Assembly (NCBI GenBank): GCA_009760855.2
Contig: WPIO01000046.1
Location: forward strand, 265,001-329,000
Reading direction: 5' to 3'
Origin: Cristatella mucedo
Taxonomy: Eukaryota > Bryozoa > Phylactolaemata > Cristatellidae
Length of the DNA: 64,000 nucleotides
Numbering within the stretch: the stretch's first letter is position 1; every line of letters begins with the position of its first letter. The position numbers and the translations under genes are program-made. A model generated the notes under the pieces. It was not told where the DNA came from. It saw only the letters and a list, made by a program, of their open reading frames with translations, and did no database searches. This document shows, in pieces, positions 1 through 24,223 of the stretch.

Positions 1-214
1 AAGCAACTCTTGAAGGATCGGTTTAATAAACTTATTAACAAGTGGTTTTTCTATCTATCTATAGTGGTTACCAAGGTTACCAAGAAAGCGATCCGCGAAG
101 GAAAGATCGATAATAATGTCACCATCAAAGCAGGAAGCTCTGATTAAAATGTGTCGGTGGAACCAACTTTCAGAGCACTACACAAATACAAACGCGTGAG
201 CTCATTACAGGCAC

Positions 215-425
215 AATAAATGTAATGTAATGTACTGTAATGTATCTCCGTCTGTAACTCCGCAAAGTCATAAAGACTATGTGGGTGTCATGCAGGAGAG
301 TTTTGTATAGTGCACTCGCAGCCTAAGCGGCTTTTGGTACGCATTCAGTAGCCAACAGACTTCGTCTCGCGCAACAAAGAGGAAGTGCGAAGCATAGCAG
401 AGTCGGGAGAGCAGTTGAAGTAGTG
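215..425 (-). mobile_element. LINE-B 3' fragment
   Basis: The reversed terminal repeat AATGTAATGTAATGTACTGT leads into CTCCGTCTGTAACTCCGCAA and AGCGGCTTTTGGTACGCATT, the hallmark of the LINE-B 3' end. Confidence 0.75.
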
Positions 426-483
426 AATAAATAGGGTGTGTGCACGTGCACATACCCTATTTATATTTGTATGCACACATATG

Positions 484-561
<78 letters not shown>

Positions 562-1100
562 ATTGAAGGCAAGGTTATGAGATCCACAAACATACGATCT
601 AAAAGGCTGACGTATTGTTGACAGAATTAGACCAGCAACGATATGCCAGATAAGGTCATGCTGATAATGTGTCAGAGACCCATCACAAATTGTAGGACAT
701 ATGAAACCAGTACATGTGCTCACAGCTAGGGTAGCACATCAATGGCCAGCCTTAGCTACTGACAGAAGATGGGGGCTACTAAAAAACGCTCAACTGTGAC
801 AAACAGTGAATTAATCACTGGGAGGAATTCGAGGCTCATAAAAAAATGCATTTACTGGTTATTGCCTTCCAGCGGTGAGTAGAATTCCATTCGAGTTTGA
901 AAATACAGAGTTCAATTATGAGCTGAAAAAACCTGTCGTGTCAGGCCTGTGCAAAAAGCTGATACCTCTCGATTACCATCGAGATATATTATAATCGAGG
1001 GATATCAGGTCGAGCGGTGCAGCAAGACTATTCCCCCTCTCCTAATCTAGTTTTGGCAATAATTAATTGATATATGGCAATTTCCCAGTTAGTATCAATA
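426..1100. other. unassigned sequence
   Basis: Apart from the GA run I see no gene, element or structure here. A short inverted TCGATTACCATCGAG-like segment near 968 is unremarkable. Confidence 0.5.
487..558. repeat. (GA)n microsatellite, 72 bp
   Basis: An uninterrupted AG dinucleotide run adjoining the LINE-B fragment at 215-425. The Ser-Leu and Arg-Glu open frames across it are artefacts. Confidence 0.97.
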
Positions 1101-1235
1101 CGGCGTGGCACAGTGGCTAGGGTGTTTGCCCCGACCGAGGCCTGGCCAAGGTCGTGGGCTCGAGCCCCGTGGCATATGTGAAGCGCCTGAATAGAAATTA
1201 AGTTCTTTTAGGGTGCTACGCACATGAATCATATT
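1101..1235 (+). mobile_element. SINE T1 (tRNA-derived, LINE-A-type tail)
   Basis: The head has a tRNA-like A box (GGCACAGTGGCTAGGGTG) and B box (GTGGGCTCGAGCCCC). The tail GAAGCGCCTGAATAGAAATT then AAGTTCTTTTAGGGTGCTAC corresponds to the LINE-A terminal stem-loop. Confidence 0.75.
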
Positions 1236-1289
1236 TAATATGTGATGTATGTGGCCTCATGGTACCTTTTTAAAGATTCTCTCATTGAT

Positions 1290-1395
1290 CATTGATGTTT
1301 GACCATTGCTCCTTTCCCGAAAATTAAAATACCTAGAAAGAGATTGAGTTCTCTGGGGGCGATATATAAAATACATTATTATTGTTATTATTAAT
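1290..1395 (+). mobile_element. LINE-A 3'-end fragment
   Basis: The fragment holds the terminal stem-loop (CCTAGAAAGAGATTGAGTTC, then TCTGGGGGCG) followed by an ATT-rich tail. It sits directly upstream of a longer LINE-A 3' fragment. Confidence 0.65.
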
Positions 1396-1414
1396 TACCT
1401 ATTACCTATTTATC

Positions 1415-1675
1415 ACAACATTTAGTGGGTCCCTGTGATTTCCTTTATGTGTTTATGTGTGCTGACACTGTGCATGCTGCCATTAACCAGACTTGCATGC
1501 TGACCCTGTGCATGTCACCCCTAACCATGTTATTCATGTTGTTTATCGAGCATGCTACCACTAACCATCCGATCGTGTCTCCTTTGCAGCAAATGTAAAG
1601 CGCCTAGAAAAAGATTTGAGATCGCTGAGGGCACTTTATCAAGTGTGTTGTTATTATGATTATTATTGCTGTTTT
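1415..1675 (+). mobile_element. LINE-A 3'-end fragment
   Basis: The 3' UTR of LINE-A is recognisable by TTTAGTGGGTCCCTGTGATT, the ACTGTGCATGCTGCCA block and the terminal stem-loop with its ATT tail. Confidence 0.75.
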
Positions 1676-1947
1676 TGACCAGACGGTTGAGTGTGATTTG
1701 ATGATAAAGCAGCTAAGCCGTGACTAACTTGACTGAAAAGGACAACAATGCAATTCCAAATCATGATCACTTCCCAAGGCATGTCGGGTCAAATATAGAC
1801 TACTGATCACATTTGGCCCATTGCATCCCAAGGCAAAGGCCAGCAGTTTCCTTCGGTTTATAAGCCCATTACAGAGCATGCGTTCACAATGCAAGGCTCA
1901 CCTCTTGGACTGCTATGCAAACTTAGAGCTGTAACGTTAGAATATAA

Positions 1948-2112
1948 TTAAAATAAAACATAATTCATTTCTATAGCACCCTAAGAGAACTTAATCTCTA
2001 GACAGCCGCTTTACATATGCCTCGGGGCTCGAGCCCACGACTTCGGTCATCAAATACGGTTCACCTTGAGTTTGTTCGAGGCGAGCACCTCGCAACCACT
2101 GAGCCGGACCAA
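1948..2112 (-). mobile_element. SINE T1, reverse
   Basis: From left to right: tail (TAGCACCCTAAGAGAACTTA), the B box GGGGCTCGAGCCC, and a decayed A-box region ending near CAACCACTGAGCCGGACCA. Confidence 0.7.
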
Positions 2113-2676
2113 CGAAGCGGAGGGCAGAGGACAGTTTCAGGCCGAGGACCACAGCATCTGAATGTAGAAAGAGACGAAATGCTGAAAATGGCCATTTTCC
2201 CGGTGGTTGGAAGGAAGGTCCGGGTAACTAGTCCACAGAGAGTCACTTCACAGCAAGAAAGCGATCAAAAGGAGAAGTAAAGCCAAAAGTCGGCTGATTC
2301 AACAGCTTCCCTTATATAGCGGCAGAAGAGCAATTCATACAGCATGCAGGAGGCTGCAAGAAAGGATCGCCTGCAGCTGTGCCTCGAGCCCAGGCCAGCC
2401 CAGGGTCGTAAAGCATGAGCACCATATCCCAAGGCTAAGACCCCAACTATAGGTGTCCACTAGTAAGGAGCATGCATGCATCAACCAAAACAACATCGCA
2501 TCGCCTCACGATGCCTGCATCCAGGTCACGGCCCGAGCCAGCTACGTGTCAGGAAACGGCACGGTGACGATGCGGCGCCAAGGCGTGAGCCTGCGTCCGG
2601 AAGCGTGCCTTTTCAAATCAACCGCTCGATGCAGCCACGCTGGGGAGGGGGAGCGGCCTTTGCAGCGCTCACATAC

Positions 2677-15758
<13,082 letters not shown>

Positions 15759-17497
15759 CTGGGAAGAAAAGTCAGCAAATCCACTTTGCAAGCTCGTTAG
15801 CACCAACACAAAATAGACAAGGGAAATGTAGGGAAATTGTCACTTCAAACATCGCCAATACTCCTCGGTAGCAACTTTTCACATTAACCTACTACGTTCA
15901 GCAATCAGTAGTATATGCAAGTAAATCTGAAACCTGCTGTAGCTCTATCGAATGAGGACAGCTTGGCAGATATCATACTGCCTGTTGCTAGCAGTATAGT
16001 AGCTGAGTGAGTGTGGTAGTGCAAGGTAAGGAGTCGCTTCCGTAAGAAACGAGAGATGTGAAAGCCAGTGAAGCCTGTGAAAGAAATGAATATAGCTAAT
16101 TCGCTTTCTGTTCGGCTAGATCAGAAGCTGACACTCAGTTTCATGGGCTTTTTGCGATCACGTGACGTGAATGTTACAGCAGGCAGAAAGCAACTATCTA
16201 AACAAAGCTAACTGGAGTCGGCAACATGTAGCAGACCGGTAAGCCTAAAGCAGATGAGTGAACCCGTAGCTACCGACGATTGGGGAAAGCGAAACAGCTA
16301 CCAATAGGGGGGGAGTGCTCGAAGGATGGCAGTAAACTGAAGGTCGCTAGCAAAGATCCTCGGAGTTCATGCACCGGCTTCCGCTTACGAGAACGGGGTG
16401 CGGGGAGGGGGAGATCGGCAGCGATATAAAAGGCACAGGGAGACGCCGGCATGCCACGCGGCGGCGGGAGTACCGCAGCCATCTACCAACATCTATATCC
16501 GCTTTCGATTCCACATCTCAAGCTAACTCAGCTACGCGTCCCTCGCAAAGCCAGCTCGGTCTGCATACGCGAAACCAATGCAGCTGTCCGGGCACTGGCG
16601 GCGACCACTCCTAACTATCGGCATCGCGCTAGCCTCGGACTCCTTAGCGACCCGCGGGCCAGTAGGTGTGAGCCGCTTGGACGCCAAACGTCGGGGAATG
16701 AGCCAACCTACTACTTGGACAGGCCCCGCCCACAGTTTATAATGGTAAAGAGCTTCAGGCGCGCGCGCTCCTGACGGAGCTGCGCGGCAGTAGCCGAGAG
16801 CCGCTTGTCTCCTAGCCGCTCCAGCTGAGTGAAGCCCGACTACCCTGCTCGAAAGCGAGAGGCTGTCAGATAAATCCGCTCAGCTTCGGCAGCCAAGCGA
16901 TCAACTAAAGCTCACTACACGATCATATACCTCGTCATATGCCGTGCTTCGAATAGCGACACAGAGCTCCCACGGAATTACTCGGCCGGCTTGCGACTTC
17001 AAACCGTCGAAGCTAGAGGAGCCATTGGCGGCCGAGCCACGGACAACCGGAGCGGCCTTGCTGCGGCTGTCACGTGACTGGTCGAGCCGCCACCGCCTTC
17101 CCCCGCAGTGGCTGTGCCGTCCACTCCGACCCTGTTTGCAAAATAAGCTGAACGATGCTGCAGTTTTAGGCCACCGTAACCAACGAAGGTGTTTCGGATT
17201 TGAGCAGACAGTGCGCTCGAGCGTTCTCGCACAGATGGGTGGCTTCCAAAGCCCCGGAGCAGCCAGCGGCTGCACTGTCAGTCGGCACTTTCGAACTACG
17301 ATACATGCCTGCCTCATACAAAATAGTTGCGGGAATCGAAACTCGTATTTTCATTTCGTATTACAGGCACTGGCGTATCCAGCTAGCTCACAAGATGTAG
17401 TACATTTGCGCATACGCGCTCTTAAGTCTCCAAAGGTCTCCATAAGGCCCGGCCCAGACAGTGGCACTTTCGAACTGCGATAAACATAAGTAAATAA
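15759..17497. other. upstream region of the ankyrin gene, partly GC-rich
   Basis: GC- and CpG-rich sequence at about 16.27-17.33 kb may be a CpG-island-like promoter. On the plus strand there is a TATAAAAG at about 16426, but no transcript can be assigned. The segment GGCACTTTCGAACT occurs twice (near 17284 and 17462). The open frames here lack splice or family support. Confidence 0.4.
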
Positions 17498-17635
17498 ATA
17501 AAATTGATTTGCGTAGACCTCCAAGAGAATTTAATCTCTATTCAGGCGCTTCGCTTATGCCGCGGGGCTCGAGCCCATGACCTTGGCCAGACCTTAGTCG
17601 GGGCGAGCATCGTAACCACAGGGCAAAACCAGCGA
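17498..17635 (-). mobile_element. SINE T1, reverse
   Basis: Reversed tail (CCAAGAGAATTTAATCTCTA), CAGGCGCTTCGCTTATGCCG, B box GGGGCTCGAGCCC and the linker GGCCAGACCTTAGTCGGGGC typical of T1. Confidence 0.7.
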
Positions 17636-17991
17636 TCGGTGCGATTTTCAAAATCGGCTTCTTGAAGCTGCGGTTTTGACATCACTAAAGCCCGCATTTC
17701 AATTTTATAAAAAAAAACTAGCCTATTACTGTGATAAATCGTGCGAAAATCAATTTAAAAAGTGTGAACTCCGTTACTTGTGTTTACTGGCTCGCATTTA
17801 AAATTAGCAGTTAGCAATTAACATTGACCAGTAAAGAGAATTGCAGAATTGATCAAATTGGCAGAATGGCAGAATTGATCAAATTGCGTATTTTCTCTGG
17901 CTTGCTTCGCTAGCCAGAATCAAAAAGCCCGGCAATTATTTAAACTCAAGAGTTTCGAAAAGCCGGTGGATCTCGGCCGCCAGCCACTACT

Positions 17992-18440
17992 TTGGTTTGG
18001 TCCGGCGGTTAAGGTGCTCGCACCGACCAAGGCCTGGCCGAGGTCGTGGGCTCGAGCCCCGAGGCATATGTTGTAGTTTGGTTCGCGCACCAGAGAGCCG
18101 TCCGATGAACAATGCCAACAGTTTATTGCAAAAGGCACGGAGCCGAAGGACGAACGGCTCCCTTCGCCCCCTTCTACCACTCGCTTCTCCTCTCCTCTAC
18201 TCCGGCTGTGCCTTGGCCGACCCCGATGGTGAATCCACCATCTGTTCACCAGCGGGTTATCGGCCTGTGTCAACGCCTCATTTGAAGCGGACCGCAGCTG
18301 TGCAGAGGCCCCTCTCGATGATGCTCCCAACATTTTTTTTATGAAAGGAGCGGTACCGGCCCGCATGCAATCAAACTACATTTGTGACGCCGCGCCTGAA
18401 TAGAGATTAAGTTCTCTTGGGGCGCTCTACAAATAAATTA
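17992..18440 (+). mobile_element. SINE T1 split by a solo LTR
   Basis: The head (TTTGGTCCGGCGGTTAAGGT and GTGGGCTCGAGCCCCGAGGC) lies at 17992-18071 and the tail (GCGCCTGAATAGAGATTAAG, TTCTCTTGGGGCGCTC) at 18381-18440. The A box here is better kept than in other copies. Confidence 0.75.
18072..18380 (-). mobile_element. solo LTR (309 bp) inserted in a SINE
   Basis: The ends are the inverted TGTAGTTTG and CAAACTACA. Flanks are TATGT and TTTGT, a 5-bp target duplication with one change. The flanking parts together form one tRNA-derived SINE (T1). Minus-strand GCAATAAACTG near the 3' side is a probable poly(A) signal. Its ends resemble the LTR at 6657-6951 (TGT(A/G)GTTT at one end, ACTACA at the other). 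Confidence 0.7.
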
Positions 18441-18482
18441 TATACATATATATATATATATATTTATATATTTATTTATGTA

Positions 18483-18512
<30 letters not shown>
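18440..18512. repeat. imperfect (TA)n microsatellite
   Basis: TA-rich sequence with TATT and CATA interruptions grows directly from the tail of the split SINE T1. Confidence 0.85.
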
Positions 18513-18515
<3 letters not shown>

Positions 18516-20084
18516 ACTTTCCCAGCCATTCTTTCCGAGTTCGCCTAAATGGAGCAGAAGCATCCGTTGAGTTTAGTAAATAAATAATACGAAGCCCTAA
18601 ATGGACATCAGAAAATTACTCGAAACCATGTAGTCAATGTAGAACGTAATAAATAATGGCATGCTCCAAAAATCAACTCTACGAGCGATAGCCATTCAAA
18701 TCCTTACTAGGATAGCTCTATCCTACACCACGCCCTCATGGAGGGGCTCAGCTTGTCGAACGGCTATCCCAGGCTGTACTTTTACTCGCCGTACGAGTCC
18801 GTTCATGCGTTGCTGTACACCATCTTCCGTTCGTACTCCAATAGGAGATGTGGACCGCTGGAGGAGGACGTCATCATCGGCTGACTAATGAGTTTCGCTA
18901 GCTGGGGTGCTTGTGCCAAAGGAAACCTGCGCCACCGCACCAACTGAATCCTGGAATTCTCATTCGACCTCCGGTCGAACACTTTTAGTTCCACGAGGCG
19001 CGAAAGTGGCCGCCGTGTCCTCGACCTCTTGGATTCGGTATACAGTAATCCGATGCTCTGGCACCAAGCACGCGCCGGTACAGAAACGTCGAAATGCAGA
19101 CACCGAGGGGGCTTCAACACTGGTGGATTTCAACAACGCCCGCAGCGTTACACCGCAGAGCTGTTCTCTCCTCCGTCCTGCTTCCCACTGCCTGCTCCTC
19201 ACCCGGCAGCAACTCACCCTTGTAAAAACATCGTATTCAACCATACATTCACCCGTATGTAAACCAATAAAACCATCCACTCGCTTTAAACCATAAAACC
19301 GAATATACCTGAACCGAGCTTCTCAAGGGCGGTTCAAGCTCCTTAAGGAATCAGTGCGCGAATGCTGATTCACCCCAATTCACGGAAAACGAAAGCGATT
19401 CATTCAGCTGCTCGATTTCGCCACTATTAACAGCGCTTCGTTTAGGCGCGTGCGAGGCTACGGGGTCACGAGGTCAAGGTGTCGGCCGACCTTGAGTCGG
19501 GTCTGAGTGTTCGGAAGGGAAATCTCAAGGGTTATGCGAAGCAGTACAGATTATAAGATTGCGTATTTATGCAGCGCATTTGTTTGACGCTAGCGTAATA
19601 GCCAGACTTGCCTCCATCCACATCCTCTAGGCGAGGACTAAAAGGTTCGTATTTGCTTCCTCAGCTGCCTGCCCCTTATGCTCAGCAATTGTCATAGCAC
19701 AGATAATAGCGATCCGACCAACGTGTATAGTGGATTCAATTTTCTTTGCTAACGTTTGAGCCATCTTCCGTATTTAAGAAAGTTTCGTAGGTCAATTTGC
19801 ATGCTCTGAAAGGTGGCATTTTTTATAGGCCGGCCGTTTCGTTAACAGTCTGCATTTTTGTCTTGCAAATGTCAAAACCAAATCTCAATCCAGGCACTTT
19901 ACAACTTGCTGCAACACCAGGAAGGCAGGTATGACTGCAAGCCATCTTATAGAGACGATTGCCTAGAATATTTTTGGCGATTACTTCGGCAAATAGTCTG
20001 GTAGAAATTGTGAAAAGAACTGGACCTCAAGTGAATTCATACGGATTCATGCGGTACGTGTGTACATTAAAGGCCCACTGAGAC
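18513..20084. other. unassigned intergenic sequence
   Basis: It holds only the weak small ORF at 18738. No repeat family is recognised. Confidence 0.5.
18738..18884 (+). CDS. possible small ORF or exon (48 codons), unknown
   Basis: The frame from an ATG reads MEGLSLSNGYPRLYFYSPYE and continues SVHALLYTIFRSYSNRRCGP before a TGA stop. Its composition is protein-like (aromatic and charged residues), unlike the surrounding frames. There is no recognised domain or convincing partner exon, so it is listed as a weak candidate only. Confidence 0.15.
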   Translation: MEGLSLSNGYPRLYFYSPYESVHALLYTIFRSYSNRRCGPLEEDVIIG

Positions 20085-20178
20085 CGGAGTTTCCTTTGCA
20101 GCAAATGTAAAGCGCCTAGAGAGAGATTGAGTTCTCTGAGGGCGCTTTATCAAATGCATTATTATTTTTATTATTAAT
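20085..20178 (+). mobile_element. LINE-A 3'-end fragment
   Basis: A short copy of only the last 90 bp contains TTTGCAGCAAATGTAAAGCG and the perfect stem-loop, then ATT repeats. It is nearly identical to the master 3' end. Confidence 0.75.
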
Positions 20179-21171
<993 letters not shown>

Positions 21172-21427
21172 CCATTGTAATCGAAAGCACACTCTAGCCA
21201 TTAATTGTTGAGCCGAGACAACCAGCGGGTCAACCTTTGTTTTAACTCCTCCCTACCTCCCTGCAAGTAAAACTCTCTCAACTCCCTTTCTGCATGCATA
21301 GATGCCATTCGAAGCAGATAGAAGCAAACTTTATCAAATTGAATCATGATAAAGGCAATTTAATTGTGGAACCTATTGCTACCCGGAAATTGAAAGCCTA
21401 ACCCCCAAAATGGGCTGGGCTAGCCTA

Positions 21428-21518
21428 TAATGATAATGATAATAGTAGGAATGTGTTTGTAGAGCGTCCTCAGAGAATTTAACCTCTGTCTAGGCACTTT
21501 ACATTTGCTGCAAGCGTC
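21428..21518 (-). mobile_element. LINE-A 3'-end fragment
   Basis: Reverse-oriented tail and stem-loop (GAGCGTCCTCAGAGAATTTA) ending at TTTGCTGCAAG. Confidence 0.65.
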
Positions 21519-21587
21519 CTCATGCTTTCTACTTGGATTAAGGGTGTCTCATTGCAAAACGAGTTTTCGCTAAGTATTAATATTAAT

Positions 21588-21704
21588 AATTCATTTATAT
21601 AGCGTCCTTAGAGAACTTAATCTCTATTTAGGCAGTTCACATATGCCACGGGACTCATGCCCACGACCTCGGCCAGACCTTGGTCGGGGCTACCACCTTA
21701 AGTG
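21588..21704 (-). mobile_element. SINE T1, reverse
   Basis: Reversed tail (AGCGTCCTTAGAGAACTTAA), CACATATGCCACGGGACTCA (degraded B box) and GGCCAGACCTTGGTCGGGGC. Confidence 0.65.
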
Positions 21705-21825
21705 AACGCACCAACTTCACAGTCAATCTTCCTGCCTTCAGCTACGGAACATTGCTGAAGTTCTGGCTCACTTAGATAGGGATACCGCAGCTAAACTGAT
21801 CCACGTGTTTGTGACATCTCCCTAG
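21705..21825 (+). mobile_element. LINE-A internal fragment, degenerate
   Basis: The stretch CACTTAGATAGGGATACCGC and its flanks match the LINE-A coding block for IRACFDKDTTSKLVHAFVTS. It adjoins a reverse-oriented SINE T1. Confidence 0.55.
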
Positions 21826-22234
21826 AATTCTGAGATATTACTTGGAATGGTGAGAATTACAAGACATTCACGTGACATACGAGGAGAACTAAACCTCCTT
21901 TTAGTCACTTTGCATATGCTGGGAAGTAAGAATATCAATTGGTTAGTGATAAGAGTGATAGCATGCACGCGAAATGTCAGCACCTACAAGCTAAATCTGC
22001 ACACCACAAATGCTATAGCGGGCAGCAAACAGGTCAATGCACCTCATTAGGAGGTCGGTTGGGATAGTGTCAAGAGGACTAGAGACCTTTTTTCCGGGGA
22101 GGCAAATTTAGCGATAAACTAGAAAAACTTTAAAGTCCAAAATTTCACCAAGTACTTTTATTAGACGAATAAACAAACGGCTGCAACTTCAGAGCTGCAG
22201 GTAGTTTGAGTTCACAGGCGTGGAAGGAAGGCTA

Positions 22235-22435
22235 ACTACTCTCCTGCTGCCGACTAAGACACGTCCTTTCCAGCCGCACTGAGCTGCTAGTTCCATGTTA
22301 CTCACTACCTCGACTGCTGTCCTGACTTCGCTATGCTTTTCGCGTTCTCTTTGCTGCGCGAGACGAAGTCTAAAACTCTCCTGCATAACACCCACATAGT
22401 CTTTGTGGCGTTACATTCGGAGATACAAGGTAGGG
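22235..22435 (+). mobile_element. LINE-B 3' fragment
   Basis: CTCTCCTGCTGCCGACTA, TTTCGCGTTCTCTTTGCTGC and AACTCTCCTGCATAACACCC follow the order of the LINE-B 3' end; the terminal repeat is degraded. Confidence 0.65.
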
Positions 22436-22639
22436 TAGTGAGTGGACCGAGTTTTTAATCTATTCTATCATTCCAATGAAGGACTTGCTGGAACGCTCAG
22501 AAGACATTAAGAAGTCCGTGTCAATGATCTGCTATTTGACTTATTTCTCAATAAAATGAGGACTTAACCCTTATTAAAGCTCGATCGAAACAGCCCACGA
22601 TGAGCCTCAGACATCCGAAGGTCTTGCCTGTGCAATAAC

Positions 22640-23060
22640 ATGCTCACAGTTGATTCAAAACTCGACGGCTGGGCATTCTGTCGTAAACGCCTTAACTTCC
22701 ATTATGCGACTACTACTCACCGCCAACCTTAACTGGCTTATAGGGAAGCTGTGCATCTACTTCAAGATTCGGCCAACTCATAATGCTGCTACTCCCTGAC
22801 AGCACTGGCTATTCATTAAGCAGTGCATTGACTTCAAGGTTCGGCGACTGACTTTTAGTTTCCTTCATTCTCTTGCTACAGCCGTAACCGGGCGGAGCTG
22901 CACCAGTGCACAGCCTACCCACTGATTAGGCTTTCCGTTGAGCCATTTAGCAGGCTTCTAGCCGCAGTCAAATCCTTTATAGAGACTTGTCTTCCGATCT
23001 AAAGATCTCAAAGCATGTAACTCACTAGGTACTTACAGCACGGAATCAGTGCACTTGAGG
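22640..23060 (+). mobile_element. LINE-A internal fragment, degenerate
   Basis: Scattered matches to the RT C-terminal coding region survive, for example GACTTCAAGGTTCGGCGACT and CTTTTAGTTTCCTTCATTCT. No tail is seen. Confidence 0.5.
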
Positions 23061-24223
23061 CGTTAAAAAAAACAAACAACTGAAAAACCTTATTTTTTCA
23101 CGTTTTCTTCGCTCACGCGAATTTTTCTTCGTTCGCTCGTGAATGCTCAAAGTGTACATGGTACCGTGAACCAATTGACATGCTTTCTTTTTAACTTACA
23201 TTGTCTAGAAAGAGATCTAGTGATTACAGGACTCAACAATATTTTTTCATTATTATTATTATGGTGTCGGCAAGCGAGATGACGACCAAGGGCTAGCTAG
23301 ACCCTGATACATACCTATATATGCCGACAACAGGTTCTGTGATTTGGAGCCATAGTCGATACGCATGCAGTTCTGTGTGGTCTAGTACGAAAGTCTGCAG
23401 TTTCATCCGAGTACAGGCACTCACGGCAGATGTTTCCATTAGTTCTCACTTAACCTTATTCCAAGCTGTAGGTCTGCACCTAGATTTAGGGATGACTCAG
23501 CAAATCGCCATCTTTGTACTAGGGTGCCCTTTAAGCTCATTAAGTAGACAATTGTTGCAGGACTAGCCGCCGACAGTACCAAGCATCTGACCAAAATAAA
23601 CTTACACACTTCCAACTAGATTTTAGTCACCAACCAGATCAAAGGTCTAACTCGATGCTAATGGCAGGAGCAAAGTTATCAGCTCGATTGATTCACAGTA
23701 ATAGCTGTTGACACATTGCAAGTCGGTCACGCGGAAATGAATAATCAAAGGCAATGACTCCAGCACTCAGAACCCAGCCTACACGATGATCACAAGACTA
23801 ATACGCATTGTGGTCGAAATGCTTTTACTTGCCAACTGTCACTGGCATTCACACAGCAGACCATATGGAAACGCCAGGCAGGAACAGCAATGTTTAAGCC
23901 AAATGCTGGCTAGCCGAAGCTTGGCCGAATGATGCAAGCAGCTCACGAACCAAGTTAAGCATAACGGGCAGCAGCAGCATGCTTAAGACAATCTCAGTGA
24001 CAAGTAGCAGTTCGTAAAGGTTCTGTTGGCAGGGGCAGCTGATGACAGCCACTGTCAACTGCTACAAAAAGACCCTCCCACTGATCAAACCAACAATAGC
24101 TTGTTCCTACCGGAGGAAACCACATGGGTCAACAAGTATGCATGCCGGCAGTCGTCCAATGGTGTGCTCCTCATTAAACAGCAGCTTCGAACAACTGTCA
24201 TGCAGCACTAAAAAGGCTGCATT
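23061..24223. other. YTHDF 3' UTR and intergenic sequence
   Basis: The part next to 24224 is presumably YTHDF 3' UTR. I could not place a canonical poly(A) signal with confidence on the minus strand. Confidence 0.4.

Noticed and set aside
345-723. Open frames of 61-88 codons reading poly Ser-Leu or poly Arg-Glu
   Set aside because: They are translations of the GA microsatellite; the same holds at 5.5, 21.1, 46.1, 48.6-49.3, 53.7 and 57.9 kb.
1101-1180. True tRNA gene
   Set aside because: A and B boxes are present but the cloverleaf is incomplete and the unit recurs with a LINE-type tail, so it is a SINE head. The same judgement applies to the T2 heads.
16944-17483. 179-codon plus-strand frame and its minus-strand shadow
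   Set aside because: Long open frames are expected in this GC-rich stretch; composition and motifs give no sign of a real protein.
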